In this document: one piece after another, positions 47,132 through 55,689 of the stretch
Layout: every line of letters starts with the position of its first letter
Position numbering within the stretch: the stretch's first letter is position 1
Assembly (NCBI RefSeq): GCF_037076425.1
Contig: NZ_AP028127.1
Coordinates: forward strand, 402,001 to 466,000
Source: Turicibacter faecis
GTDB taxonomy: Bacteria > Bacillota_I > Bacilli_A > MOL361 > Turicibacteraceae
Reading direction: 5' to 3'
Length of the DNA: 64,000 bases
Program-made: the position numbers and the translations under genes
Notes under the pieces: generated by a model
What the model saw: the letters and a program-made list of their open reading frames with translations, nothing else
Told to the model about the DNA's origin: nothing
The model's database searches: none

Positions 47132-47497
47132 ATGTATAATATTAAAGAGTATTTAACGGGTAATAATAAAATTTCTAGGGTAAAAATTGTTAATGATATA
47201 AAGTCTCGTAAATTAACGAGGAGAGATTTAGAAAAATTAGTTAGAGAATACGAGGTACAGTCCGCTTTTATAGGAAAGGTATATAATAATAAGTTAGACA
47301 AAAGAAGGTGGAATCAGGATTATTTAGATCAATTAACCCATAGGGCGATTGCTGAGAGCTTTAATCAAGATTTCCTATTTTATTTAGATGATGTAGCGGA
47401 ATATGTAAGTTTAAAGAAACGTAATCATCAGACGTTCTATATTTGTTGTGGAATAGCAGCTGTTGGACTATTTCTATATGTCACATATTTAAAATAG
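47132..47497 (+). CDS. Small tail-anchored membrane protein of the dynamin/HerA operon
   Basis: 121 residues; the first ~100 are charged and helical (KIVNDIKSRKLTRRDLEKLVREYEVQ), and the last 20 form one membrane helix (FYICCGIAAVGLFLYVTYL) ending in a Lys. It begins one base after the dynamin stop, and the next start is 14 bp beyond its end. I do not recognise the family. Its position suggests it anchors the GTPase or the ATPase at the membrane; that is inference. Confidence 0.7.
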   Translation: MYNIKEYLTGNNKISRVKIVNDIKSRKLTRRDLEKLVREYEVQSAFIGKVYNNKLDKRRWNQDYLDQLTHRAIAESFNQDFLFYLDDVAEYVSLKKRNHQTFYICCGIAAVGLFLYVTYLK

Positions 47498-47511
47498 AGT
47501 GGGTGAACCAA

Positions 47512-50500
47512 ATGAAGCCAGATGAAAAAAAACTTTTAGATAATCTAGGGAAAATAGCGTATACAGTAGATAAGGCGTATCTTTCTAAACTAAATTCGGA
47601 TTACGGAGTACTTTATTTTGATGAGGGATATAATAAAAAGGAAGAAATATCATATTCATCTAATATTCGAGCATTACGAGTTGAACGGTGGACTCTTGAT
47701 AAAAATCATTCTCCGGGGGAGTGCTTCAAAAATGTATTAAACCTTTTTGCAGATGGTGATCATACGGTTGCGATGGTTGTTAAAAGGAAGCCTACCCAAA
47801 CAGAAATGTATTTTGTAATCAAAAATGAGGGAAGTGGGAGAAATGAAGATAGTCGAGATAATATTGAATTACTAGATTATTCATTAAAGGGAAACTTTCC
47901 GGGAACGAAGACTCAACGAGTCGATAATCCAGAAAAAGTATTTAATTTTATCGAAGAGACCTCTATTTCAGTACTTGTTAATAATCCCTCGCATAAAACT
48001 AAAGATTATATTACTCAAGGGCTAGATAAATTGTTAAATGGTATTGTTCCTCAAGCGGAGGAGGATAGTTATTCAATTGTCTTTTTAGCTGAATCGCTTA
48101 AACAATCTGATATTAGAGAAATATTATCAGGTTATGAAGAAATGGCGACGGCTCTTATTCCGTTTTTACAATATCAATTCCAAGCTGGCGAGTCCGAAAT
48201 GGATACGATGGGAGAAATGAAATCACTTACCAAAAGTGATAGTATCAGTAATTCTATTTTTAAAACCCATTCCTTAAACATTGGTGGGAATCGAAGCTCT
48301 AGTGCCGGAACGACAAAAACCCTTTCAGAATCAAAAACAAAAGGGGCCTCATACGGGGGTTCAGGGGGAATTGATTTAGGGGTTCTGTCTTTTGGGGCAA
48401 ATGCAAGTGTTAATTTGAGCCGCACTATAGGAGGGAGCATAGCTAAGGCGATTACAAATACATTAGGGGTCTCTTCTGGATATGGATATAGTTGGGGGAA
48501 GTCGAAAACTATTACAACTGGTGAAAGCGAGACAAGTGGAACGAGTAGTAGTCTTTCTATCGGAACAACGAAAAATACGAGTTATACTTATAAATCTTAT
48601 ATGGTTCAAAACCTTCTAAAAAAACTAGAGAAAACTATGGATAGAATTGATGAAAGCCAGGCCACCGGATTGTGGAAATTTGCTACTTATGTATTGGCGA
48701 AAGATTCTAAAGTGAGTGAGAATGTTGCTAACTATTTGAGATCGATTACTCAAGGGGATGAGTCTCATATTGATCCTTCAGTAATACAAGAGTGGTCTTA
48801 TGAGGAAAGTAATGGATATACTTCTTTTGAGGAAATTAAAAAGTATGTGAAACATTTTACGCATCCAGTATTTATTTCTAATAGCGATGATAGAGGTAAT
48901 GTCATGCCGGTTACTTCGACTGCTTATGTAGGAACCAATGAGCTATCATATGTTATTTCATTCTCACGTAACTCTCTTCAAGGGCTTTCCATTCTAGAAT
49001 GTGTGCAATTTGGTCGTGAGCCTCATTGTTTGCTAAATATGGATTTCGACTTCGAGATGGGATGCGCCTACCATATGCATCAAGTAATAAGGAATCAGAG
49101 AATTTCTTTGTCTAGTCAAGAGTTAACGAAGCATACCTTTATTACTGGATCAACAGGTTCTGGGAAGTCTAATACGATATATCGAATCCTAGATGAGGCT
49201 AATAAAAAGGGGATTAAGTTTTTAGTCATTGAACCAGCCAAGGGGGAATATCGTCAAGTATTTGGTGGAAGAACTGATGTGAGTGTCTATGGAACAAATA
49301 TAAGGTATAGTAAACTCCTAAAAATCAATCCATTTAAATTTCCAGGGGATATTCATGTCTTAGAACACATTGACCGATTAATTGAAATTTTTAATGCCTG
49401 TTGGCCGATGTATGCTGCTATGCCGGCTGTTTTAAAAGAGGCAATTGAGATGGCATATGAGTTAAAAGGGTGGGACTTGAACTATTCTCTGAATTATAAT
49501 GAAGAATCACAGTATCCTACGTTTAAAGATTTGTTGAAGACTTTAAAGATTGTAATTGACCATTCGGGTTATGCTGAAGAGTTAAAGAGTAATTATACCG
49601 GAGCTTTGGTCACCCGTGTAAAATCATTAACAAACGGATTACTCGGGCAAATCTTTGCAGAAGAGGATTTGGCAGATAAACTGTTATTTGATGAAAATGT
49701 AATTGTTGACTTAAGCCGTGTGAGTTCGGTGGAAACTAAAGCATTGATTATGGGGATGTTGTTTATCAAACTACAAGAGTATCGTATGTGTGAAAAGACA
49801 CAGGCTAATTCTCAATTGAAGCACTTAACTGTTCTTGAAGAGGCTCATAATTTATTAAAGCGCTGTAGTACTACCCAATCACAAGAAGATTCTAACTTAC
49901 AAGGTAAGTCGGTTGAGATGATTTCCAATTCGATTGCAGAAATGCGAACTTACGGTGAAGGATTTATTATTGCAGATCAAGCACCTAATTTATTGGATGA
50001 GTCGGTTATTCGCAATACAAATACTAAAATTATCCTTCGATTACCTCAATATGAGGATCGTCAATCAGTGGGAAGGTCGGCTAGTTTAACTGATGATCAA
50101 ATTAATGAGATTCCTAAACTCGAAACAGGAGTCGCTATTATGTATCAGAATAATTGGTTGGAGCCTGTGCTTTGTAAGGTAGACGAATTTCATGACTTTA
50201 AACCTTTGAAATACGAATTTAATTTAATGGAGCATTTAAACTTAAATCGCTTAAACAATAGTCAGTTGCTTCATTTATTAATGAGGGGAAGAGTGAATGA
50301 ATCTCGCTTATTTGGGGAAGAAGAAATAGATAAGTTAATTGATTGGTTGCCGATTTCAACCTTGAATGGTAAGCATAAAAAGATAGTTTTAAAAAATCTT
50401 TCCGATTATAAGGAAAATTCTCAAATGGCTTTATGGGAGCAAGAAAATTTTGAAACATTATGCGATATTATTTGTTCTATTATTGATAAAAATAAAATGA

Positions 50501-50712
50501 CCTTCTATGCCATGAACTCTAATAACCTGGAGAATTGGACACAACGTTGCAAAGAATTTATAAAAACACAAATAAAATGTGAAAATCAGGAAGTTGAATA
50601 TGCGATTATACAGTGCCTATTATCTAGCAAAGCAAAAGAAGACCCAAATTTTGAACCATTTTATTTTCAATGGGTAGACGATATAAAAAATAAGAGAGGT
50701 TTAATCGCATGA
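47512..50712 (+). CDS. HerA/FtsK-superfamily ATPase with Gly/Ser-rich insert
   Basis: 1,066 residues. The C-terminal half is a HerA-type (DUF87) ATPase: Walker A TGSTGSGKSN (~545), PAKGEYR after beta 2, Walker B LTVLEEAHNLL (~772), and the IIADQAPNLLDESVIRNTNTKIILRL block typical of HerA/VirB4 pumps. An N-terminal ~230-residue domain is unknown. Between them, residues ~257-360 are extraordinarily rich in Gly, Ser and Thr with an alternating polar pattern. Hexameric HerA ATPases translocate DNA or protein. ATG 47512 (GGGTGA upstream) is used. Its stop overlaps the toxin start (ATGA). Confidence 0.85.
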   Translation: MKPDEKKLLDNLGKIAYTVDKAYLSKLNSDYGVLYFDEGYNKKEEISYSSNIRALRVERWTLDKNHSPGECFKNVLNLFADGDHTVAMVVKRKPTQTEMYFVIKNEGSGRNEDSRDNIELLDYSLKGNFPGTKTQRVDNPEKVFNFIEETSISVLVNNPSHKTKDYITQGLDKLLNGIVPQAEEDSYSIVFLAESLKQSDIREILSGYEEMATALIPFLQYQFQAGESEMDTMGEMKSLTKSDSISNSIFKTHSLNIGGNRSSSAGTTKTLSESKTKGASYGGSGGIDLGVLSFGANASVNLSRTIGGSIAKAITNTLGVSSGYGYSWGKSKTITTGESETSGTSSSLSIGTTKNTSYTYKSYMVQNLLKKLEKTMDRIDESQATGLWKFATYVLAKDSKVSENVANYLRSITQGDESHIDPSVIQEWSYEESNGYTSFEEIKKYVKHFTHPVFISNSDDRGNVMPVTSTAYVGTNELSYVISFSRNSLQGLSILECVQFGREPHCLLNMDFDFEMGCAYHMHQVIRNQRISLSSQELTKHTFITGSTGSGKSNTIYRILDEANKKGIKFLVIEPAKGEYRQVFGGRTDVSVYGTNIRYSKLLKINPFKFPGDIHVLEHIDRLIEIFNACWPMYAAMPAVLKEAIEMAYELKGWDLNYSLNYNEESQYPTFKDLLKTLKIVIDHSGYAEELKSNYTGALVTRVKSLTNGLLGQIFAEEDLADKLLFDENVIVDLSRVSSVETKALIMGMLFIKLQEYRMCEKTQANSQLKHLTVLEEAHNLLKRCSTTQSQEDSNLQGKSVEMISNSIAEMRTYGEGFIIADQAPNLLDESVIRNTNTKIILRLPQYEDRQSVGRSASLTDDQINEIPKLETGVAIMYQNNWLEPVLCKVDEFHDFKPLKYEFNLMEHLNLNRLNNSQLLHLLMRGRVNESRLFGEEEIDKLIDWLPISTLNGKHKKIVLKNLSDYKENSQMALWEQENFETLCDIICSIIDKNKMTFYAMNSNNLENWTQRCKEFIKTQIKCENQEVEYAIIQCLLSSKAKEDPNFEPFYFQWVDDIKNKRGLIA

Positions 50713-51374
50713 TTGAAACAATGATGTCCAAAGTTTTTGAACAATCGACAGAGAGTCTAAAAAAGAGTTTTGATTTACCTAACTTTTTTAACAACGATTG
50801 CTCAACCACGAGTATAAGTAATTTTAAAGAGGCTGATAAGCCACTATTATCGGAAGGAACATCGTTAGAATCTAATTCAATTTATCGTGAAAACGGTCAA
50901 TCACTCGAAACAGATGATAATGGAAATGTTTTTAAAAATAACGGAGAAATTATGCCGGATACAGTATTTAAAGTAAATGGTTATGAATATGAGACTGATT
51001 ATTTAGGGAGAACGATTAGAGCTGAAGGTCGTTTGGAATTAAACGAATCTCCTAGAAAGACTATTAACGAGGATAATGTTGGTGGAGAAGATCGCCAAGA
51101 TACAGATGACCGGGGACATTTAATTGCCGATAGATTTGGAGGATCAAATAAAATAGAAAATTTAGTTCCTATGGACTCAAATTTAAACCGTGGGGAATAT
51201 AAAAAGATAGAAAATTTTTTGGCAGATGCAGTTTCAGATGGGAAAAATGTAGATGTTAAAGTAGAGCCGATTTATGAGGGAGACTCAAGACGTCCAAGCT
51301 CCTTCGATATTAGTTATTCTATAAATGGGGAAGAAAGGGTAACTTCATTACTTAATGAAAGGAGTACCGGTTAA
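50709..51374 (+). CDS. DRGH-type nuclease toxin (Endonuclease_NS_2/YeeF C-terminal-like)
   Basis: 221 residues. The C-terminal half (~100-210) is a non-specific nuclease domain: DDRGHLIADRFGGS contains the DRGH metal/active-site motif (134-137), followed by NLVPMDSNLNRGEYKKIENF, as in the toxin part of B. subtilis YeeF. The N-terminal ~90 residues include a short NGYEYETDYLGR-type module seen before toxin domains; no LXG domain or signal peptide is present. It is translationally coupled to the ATPase and followed by an immunity-type gene, so it is probably a toxin handled by this operon. Confidence 0.83.
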   Translation: MIETMMSKVFEQSTESLKKSFDLPNFFNNDCSTTSISNFKEADKPLLSEGTSLESNSIYRENGQSLETDDNGNVFKNNGEIMPDTVFKVNGYEYETDYLGRTIRAEGRLELNESPRKTINEDNVGGEDRQDTDDRGHLIADRFGGSNKIENLVPMDSNLNRGEYKKIENFLADAVSDGKNVDVKVEPIYEGDSRRPSSFDISYSINGEERVTSLLNERSTG

Positions 51375-51376
51375 AT

Positions 51377-51754
51377 ATGGATAGAAAAGTATATGGATTA
51401 ATAACTAACGAATTATTAACGGTCTTACCTCAGGAATGGAAACAAGTAATTTTTTATGGAGAATTGACAGAGGGAGGTTTTTCCTTCGACTATTATGTAA
51501 ATATAGAGGGGGATTTATTTACCCAATGTTTTAAATTAGAGGAAGTGGATCGTGGGGATATTCTTAATACATTTAGAAAGATATATTGTATTATACTTCC
51601 ATTATGGAAATCATTGGATAAAGGTAAGCAATGGAGTAATTTTACTTTTATATTAAATAGAAGTGGGGTCTTTAAAGCAGAATTTGATTATACGAATTTA
51701 CAAGAAAATGCTTATGCATATTATCAAAAGTGGAGAGAAAGGTATTTAAAATAA
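51377..51754 (+). CDS. YezG-family (DUF600) immunity protein
   Basis: 125 residues matching the YezG antitoxin/immunity family in length and pattern (start MDRKVYGLITNELLTVLPQEWKQV, middle GGFSFDYYV, end WSNFTFILNRSGVFKAEFDYTNL then YYQKWRERYL). YezG neutralises the YeeF nuclease in B. subtilis. It lies two bases after the nuclease gene, exactly where a cognate immunity protein is expected. It ends the operon; no clear terminator follows. Confidence 0.85.
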   Translation: MDRKVYGLITNELLTVLPQEWKQVIFYGELTEGGFSFDYYVNIEGDLFTQCFKLEEVDRGDILNTFRKIYCIILPLWKSLDKGKQWSNFTFILNRSGVFKAEFDYTNLQENAYAYYQKWRERYLK

Positions 51755-52196
51755 ATATTGTTAAATTTATTTTTAGGGGTAGTATTATAACAGTTTAAAT
51801 TAAATGGGAACTTACTTACTCTGATTTGATATAGTACCTTCATTGTAGACCAAAAATAAAGGTGATACCATCTCTTAAGACAGAATTTCTTTAGAGTCTA
51901 TGATGGAGGGAGTTTTTTTAGTTTTTGGTAATAGCAGTAAGAAAGAAAGATATTAACATTTTTTGCTCATAAAGGTTATTGGTATTGACGAGATTGCCAA
52001 CCTTATCAAAAAAATGAGTGAAAATTTTTGAGAGTATTCTCTTTACCTTTTATAGGAGAGCCACAAGGTCGGTTCTTAAACCGAATTTTCAATAGATTGG
52101 AATAATTGTGGATTTCGGGAGAAGATATAAGTAACACTTGGATACTCCCCTTGAAGTTGGCCATGGGGATAGGAGCTAATCTGAAGAGGGAGAAAG
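51755..52196. other. 442-bp region after the toxin-immunity pair
   Basis: AT-rich, short frames only, no convincing hairpin terminator. It may hold remains of duplicated immunity genes, common behind polymorphic toxins, but I see none clearly. Confidence 0.35.
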
Positions 52197-52367
52197 ATGG
52201 GAGGAGTTAACAAGGGATTTAAAAAAAAGATGGGCATGATTAGATGGCTGTTACTGACGATATGTTTATATCTTCTTTTTAATTCTGATGCGAGGATTGG
52301 CCAATCGGCCTTAAAAGGTGTTGATCAAAAATCCGATGAATTTTGTTTAAGGGGGCAATATGCATAG
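52197..52367 (+). CDS. Hypothetical small membrane peptide, 56 residues
   Basis: Starts MGGVNKGFKKKMGMIRW, then one membrane segment LLLTICLYLLF (~18-28) after a positively charged N-terminus, then a polar tail. GAGGGAGAAAG gives a good ribosome site. It lies 42 bp before the HEPN gene and may be cotranscribed with it. The short hydrophobic segment with basic flank is reminiscent of small membrane toxins, but nothing more can be said. Confidence 0.4.
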   Translation: MGGVNKGFKKKMGMIRWLLLTICLYLLFNSDARIGQSALKGVDQKSDEFCLRGQYA

Positions 52368-52409
52368 TACAACATATTCAATTTAAATTTAATTTAGGGA
52401 GAGTTTTAA

Positions 52410-52910
52410 ATGAAGTATATCGGAACAAGAAAGTATATTAACGATGGTATTGATATGGCATCAATCTATGAGCAAAAAGCAATAAAGGATGAACAGGCGG
52501 CGCATTTACTAGCTTCTCAGGGCTTATATAGCGAAGCTATTTACTTATATATTCAGTCAATGGAGAAAAGTATTAAATCGCATATCTGTCAAAAACTTGA
52601 TATTACTCAGCCTTATTATGCCGATCGATTACGTCAAATGGGGCACTCATTAGATAGTTCAATCCATTTTTTAATCGAAATTTTATCTGGAAATAATGAG
52701 ATTATTCGAGAACAAATTAGTAAACAGATATTATCAGGGGTATTTCAAGGTATTCAATTTTCATCTCTCCATAATAATATTCGCTATCCCCTTTATCATC
52801 CTCAAACCAAAAGTTATAGTATGCTTGAAGTAAGTGGAAATGATTGCTATCGAATTCAGGAAATTAATGAGTGTCTTAAAAGATTCTTGAAGGATTTATA
52901 TAAAATTTAA
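52410..52910 (+). CDS. HEPN-domain protein with RX4H motif
   Basis: 166 residues, all helical. The N-terminal part (IYEQKAIKDEQAAHLLASQGLYSEAIYLYIQSMEKSIKSHI) has the usual HEPN helix pair. RYPLYH (~124-129) is the RX4H signature of HEPN ribonucleases. HEPN proteins often form toxins with MNT antitoxins or act in abortive infection; no MNT gene is adjacent. The AGGGAGAG ribosome site supports the start. Twelve bases after the stop an IS66 remnant begins, so a downstream partner may have been lost. Confidence 0.72.
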   Translation: MKYIGTRKYINDGIDMASIYEQKAIKDEQAAHLLASQGLYSEAIYLYIQSMEKSIKSHICQKLDITQPYYADRLRQMGHSLDSSIHFLIEILSGNNEIIREQISKQILSGVFQGIQFSSLHNNIRYPLYHPQTKSYSMLEVSGNDCYRIQEINECLKRFLKDLYKI

Positions 52911-52922
52911 TCATAAGTGCGT

Positions 52923-53316
52923 AATATAAATATGTCTATTTTGACCTCCAACTTTGAGCTATACTTTAGCTATCAAAGAAAAGGAGGTCATTTATATGAA
53001 GGAAAGTCCATTAATTGTTCCGATTCAACTTGAATCAGATGCTTATAAAACAGTCCCTCCTATTTGTTGTATTCAAATCGACAGGAATGAAATCAAGTTC
53101 TATACTGAGGTCGATAATGATGTTTTAAAGACGATACTAATGGAGATTATGAAAAATGCTGGTTGATTTCACTCACTTTAAAAAGATTTTAAAGTCCTAG
53201 GAATAGAAGATTAGACTATCTCCGATAATTGCTATTGTGTTCGGCCGGGGATATGTGTTGTGGGATTGATTGCCTAGCAGGAATTATTACGTGGAAATAT
53301 AATTTAAATTTATTTG
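52923..53316 (+). mobile_element. IS66 remnant
   Basis: It begins with GTGCGTAATATAAATATG, matching the right end of the complete IS66 at 10377 read inward, and continues through orf1 into a decayed tnpB. The tnpB part keeps CGIDCLAGIITWKYNLNLF but has frameshifts and stops before that. Homology ends near 53316, where MATE sequence begins; tnpC and the other terminus are gone. Confidence 0.88.
52996..53166 (+). CDS. IS66 Orf1-type protein in the remnant
   Basis: 56 residues, MKESPLIVPIQLE... with ~60% identity by eye to the orf1 protein of the complete IS66. Its frame and AAAGGAGGTC ribosome site are intact although the rest of the element is broken. Confidence 0.7.
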   Translation: MKESPLIVPIQLESDAYKTVPPICCIQIDRNEIKFYTEVDNDVLKTILMEIMKNAG

Positions 53317-53999
53317 ATAAAGAAAAATTGATTAATATTCATCTGGGTAAATGGGATTTAACGACGGTTTTACCTGTTTTATATAATGGATCTTCTGAAG
53401 GAATTATTTCGCTTTCCGTAGCGATTAGCGCCTATATTTTTAATATGGCTTTTATGAGTATAGCGGGTGAAAATGGCGTGGCGGCATTCACTGCTATTAA
53501 TTACGTGGGGCAATTTGGGATTTGTATTTTATTTGGAATATCCGATGGAATCGGCCCTATTGTTAGTTGTAGTCACGGAAGTGAACGCTATGATCGGGTG
53601 AAACAAATTTTAAAGTTGGCCCATGTTGTAGGTATCGCGATTGGAACGTTAATATTTATCGTTTTATTTTTATTCGGAGAAAATTTAATTAAACTCTTTA
53701 TGAGCGTTGATCAACAGATTGTTGATTTGGCTGCTCAAGGGGCAAAAATATACGCTATCGCCTTTTTTATGAATGGATTTAATATCATCACGTCTGGATA
53801 CTTTACGTTTATTGGGGAAGCCCTGAATTCAGTTATCATTGCGGCGAGTAGAGGGCTATTATTTATTATCCTAGGAATCATCCTTTTACCCCAAATTCTA
53901 GGTATTAATGGCGTATGGGCAACCATCCCCTTTGCTGAATTTCTAACCATCATTCTCGGAATCACGCTCATCGAGATGAATAATAGACGATGCCTTTAA
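53317..53999 (+). pseudogene. 5'-truncated MATE family efflux gene
   Basis: About 225 codons matching the C-terminal half of a MATE (NorM/DinF-type) transporter: YNGSSEGIISLSVAISAY, a membrane helix series, FGISDGIGPIVSCSHGSERYDRV, and GEALNSVIIAASRGLLFIILGIILLPQILG. The N-terminal half and start codon are missing; the frame is joined to tnpB sequence at ~53316, so the IS66 remnant removed it. A full MATE would have ~450 residues. Not expected to transport. Confidence 0.83.
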
Positions 54000-54518
54000 A
54001 TAAAGAATAGAAAAAAAGACAAAGATGAGTCTCGTATTGGAAGTAAACCAGTACCGTAAGATTGATCTTTGTCTTTTTGTTATAAATATTTCCAAGTTAT
54101 CTTACCTATCAATTATAAGATAGGAATAGGAGTTCTTGTTATCGACTAGATTTAAGTCAACAAATTAACATCATTTAAGTTGATCTACTATCTTTCAAAT
54201 GAGTTAAACGGTGATTACTATTGGAGGAATTGGGTTAATCCATTTAGACGGGTGATTTCGATTCACTGTTTGTTCACAAAGACCAAGGAATCACCGTGAT
54301 AGTCTGGAATTGGCTTTTTTGTAATGGAAAGGCGATTATGACGGGGAATATGGATTAGTTGATTGAACTTATTGCATAGGTAATCGTTAGAAGCTTCGCT
54401 CCCTATTTATTTTTAATTGAATAAAAATTCAAATTAGATTCGGTATGTTATAAACATAGCTATTTAGTTCGTGATAAAATAGAGTTAGTTTTAGTAATAA
54501 TAAATATATGGAGGTTAT
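54000..54518. other. 519-bp intergenic region
   Basis: Holds the terminator at 54011-54079; from there to the LacI start I see only AT-rich sequence and no frame of note. Confidence 0.4.
54011..54079. terminator. Bidirectional terminator after the MATE remnant
   Basis: AAAAAGACAAAGAT and ATCTTTGTCTTTTT, a 14-bp stem enclosing ~39 bases that can fold further. Confidence 0.8.
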
Positions 54519-55499
54519 ATGGCGAACATTAAAGATGTAGCTAAACGTGCTAATGTAGCACCAAGTACGGTATCTCTTGTTTTAAATAATACGGGCTACG
54601 TTTCCCAAAAGACGAGAGAGAAGGTAGAGGAGGCGATGAGAGAGCTAGATTATAAACCTAATGAGTTAGCACGAAATTTATCTAGAAATAAAACTAATAT
54701 TATTGGCATTATTGTTCCAAGTTTAAATCATCCCTTTTTTAGTACCTTTATTAGGTATGCCGAGAGACATTTATACCAGTTAGGTTACAAAACGATGGTT
54801 TGTGGAACGGCTAATAGAGATCGAGTAGAACATGAGTTTCTTGATTTATTAAGAAGTCAGGTTATGGATGGAATTATTATGGGGGCCCATTCGCTAGATG
54901 TTGAAGATTATAAGAGGGTTAATCGTCCATTAGTAGCGATTGACCGGTATATTGACGAAAAGATACCGATTGTTTCTTCTAATCATCAAAAAGGCGGTGA
55001 AATGGCGGCACTAAAATTAATTGATAATAATTGTAAGAATGTCGTACACATTAAAGGGGCCTCAATTGTAAAAACCCCTGCTCATCAATACCACGAGTCC
55101 TTCAAAGAGTTACTAGAGAAAAATAATATCAACGTATTTGAAGTTGAAATGGATGTTAATTGTTTCGATTCTCAAGATTTTTTAAAAGTTGCACGAGAGC
55201 TATTTGAATGTTATCCAAATGTGGATGCGATTTTTGGTTCAGATTTAGCTATGTTGGCGTGTTTACAACAGGCTAGAGAATATGGATATAATATTCCAAA
55301 ACAATTAAAACTTATTGCTTATGATGGAACGTATATTACCTCTATGAGTGAGAAACGGCTAACTTCGATTGTTCAACCTATTGAACAGTTAGCGATTAAG
55401 GCTGCAACTACTATTGTAGATTTAATAGAAGGAAAAGAATTGAAGAGTAGCAGGATAATGTTAGATGTACAGTTATGTGAAGGGGAAACAACTCTATAA
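54519..55499 (+). CDS. LacI family transcriptional regulator
   Basis: 326 residues. N-terminal LacI HTH (MANIKDVAKRANVAPSTVSLVLNNTGYVSQKT) with the hinge helix LARNLSRNKT, then a sugar-binding domain (IIGIIVPSLNHPFFSTFIRYAE, KLIAYDGTYITS). It precedes a GH32 gene and a sugar symporter and probably represses them, binding the palindrome at 55595. GGAGGTTAT precedes the ATG; a terminator follows. Confidence 0.9.
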   Translation: MANIKDVAKRANVAPSTVSLVLNNTGYVSQKTREKVEEAMRELDYKPNELARNLSRNKTNIIGIIVPSLNHPFFSTFIRYAERHLYQLGYKTMVCGTANRDRVEHEFLDLLRSQVMDGIIMGAHSLDVEDYKRVNRPLVAIDRYIDEKIPIVSSNHQKGGEMAALKLIDNNCKNVVHIKGASIVKTPAHQYHESFKELLEKNNINVFEVEMDVNCFDSQDFLKVARELFECYPNVDAIFGSDLAMLACLQQAREYGYNIPKQLKLIAYDGTYITSMSEKRLTSIVQPIEQLAIKAATTIVDLIEGKELKSSRIMLDVQLCEGETTL

Positions 55500-55537
55500 A
55501 AAAAAGAAGCTATCTTATACCGGATAGCTTCTTTTTT
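55499..55537 (+). terminator. Terminator of the lacI-type gene
   Basis: AAAGAAGCTATC-N7-GGATAGCTTCTTT with a T run. Confidence 0.88.
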
Positions 55538-55594
55538 ACCATTTTCAGGTTTAAAAACGCTTGCAAACGGAAGGTGAATAATGTATGATAAAAA

Positions 55595-55612
55595 TATCGA
55601 ACCGGTTTGATA
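55595..55612 (+). promoter_or_regulatory. LacI-type operator before the GH32 gene
   Basis: TATCGAACCGGTTTGATA, an 18-bp palindrome with one mismatch pair, 78 bp before the GH32 start. Position and symmetry fit the LacI regulator just upstream; binding is inferred. Two more imperfect copies of GAAATCG lie at ~55630-55650. Confidence 0.6.
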
Positions 55613-55689
55613 CTTTTTATATCACATTAATGGAAATCGTTTTTGAAATCGTTATTGCATTGATGTTACATTAATTAAGGAGGGGTATA

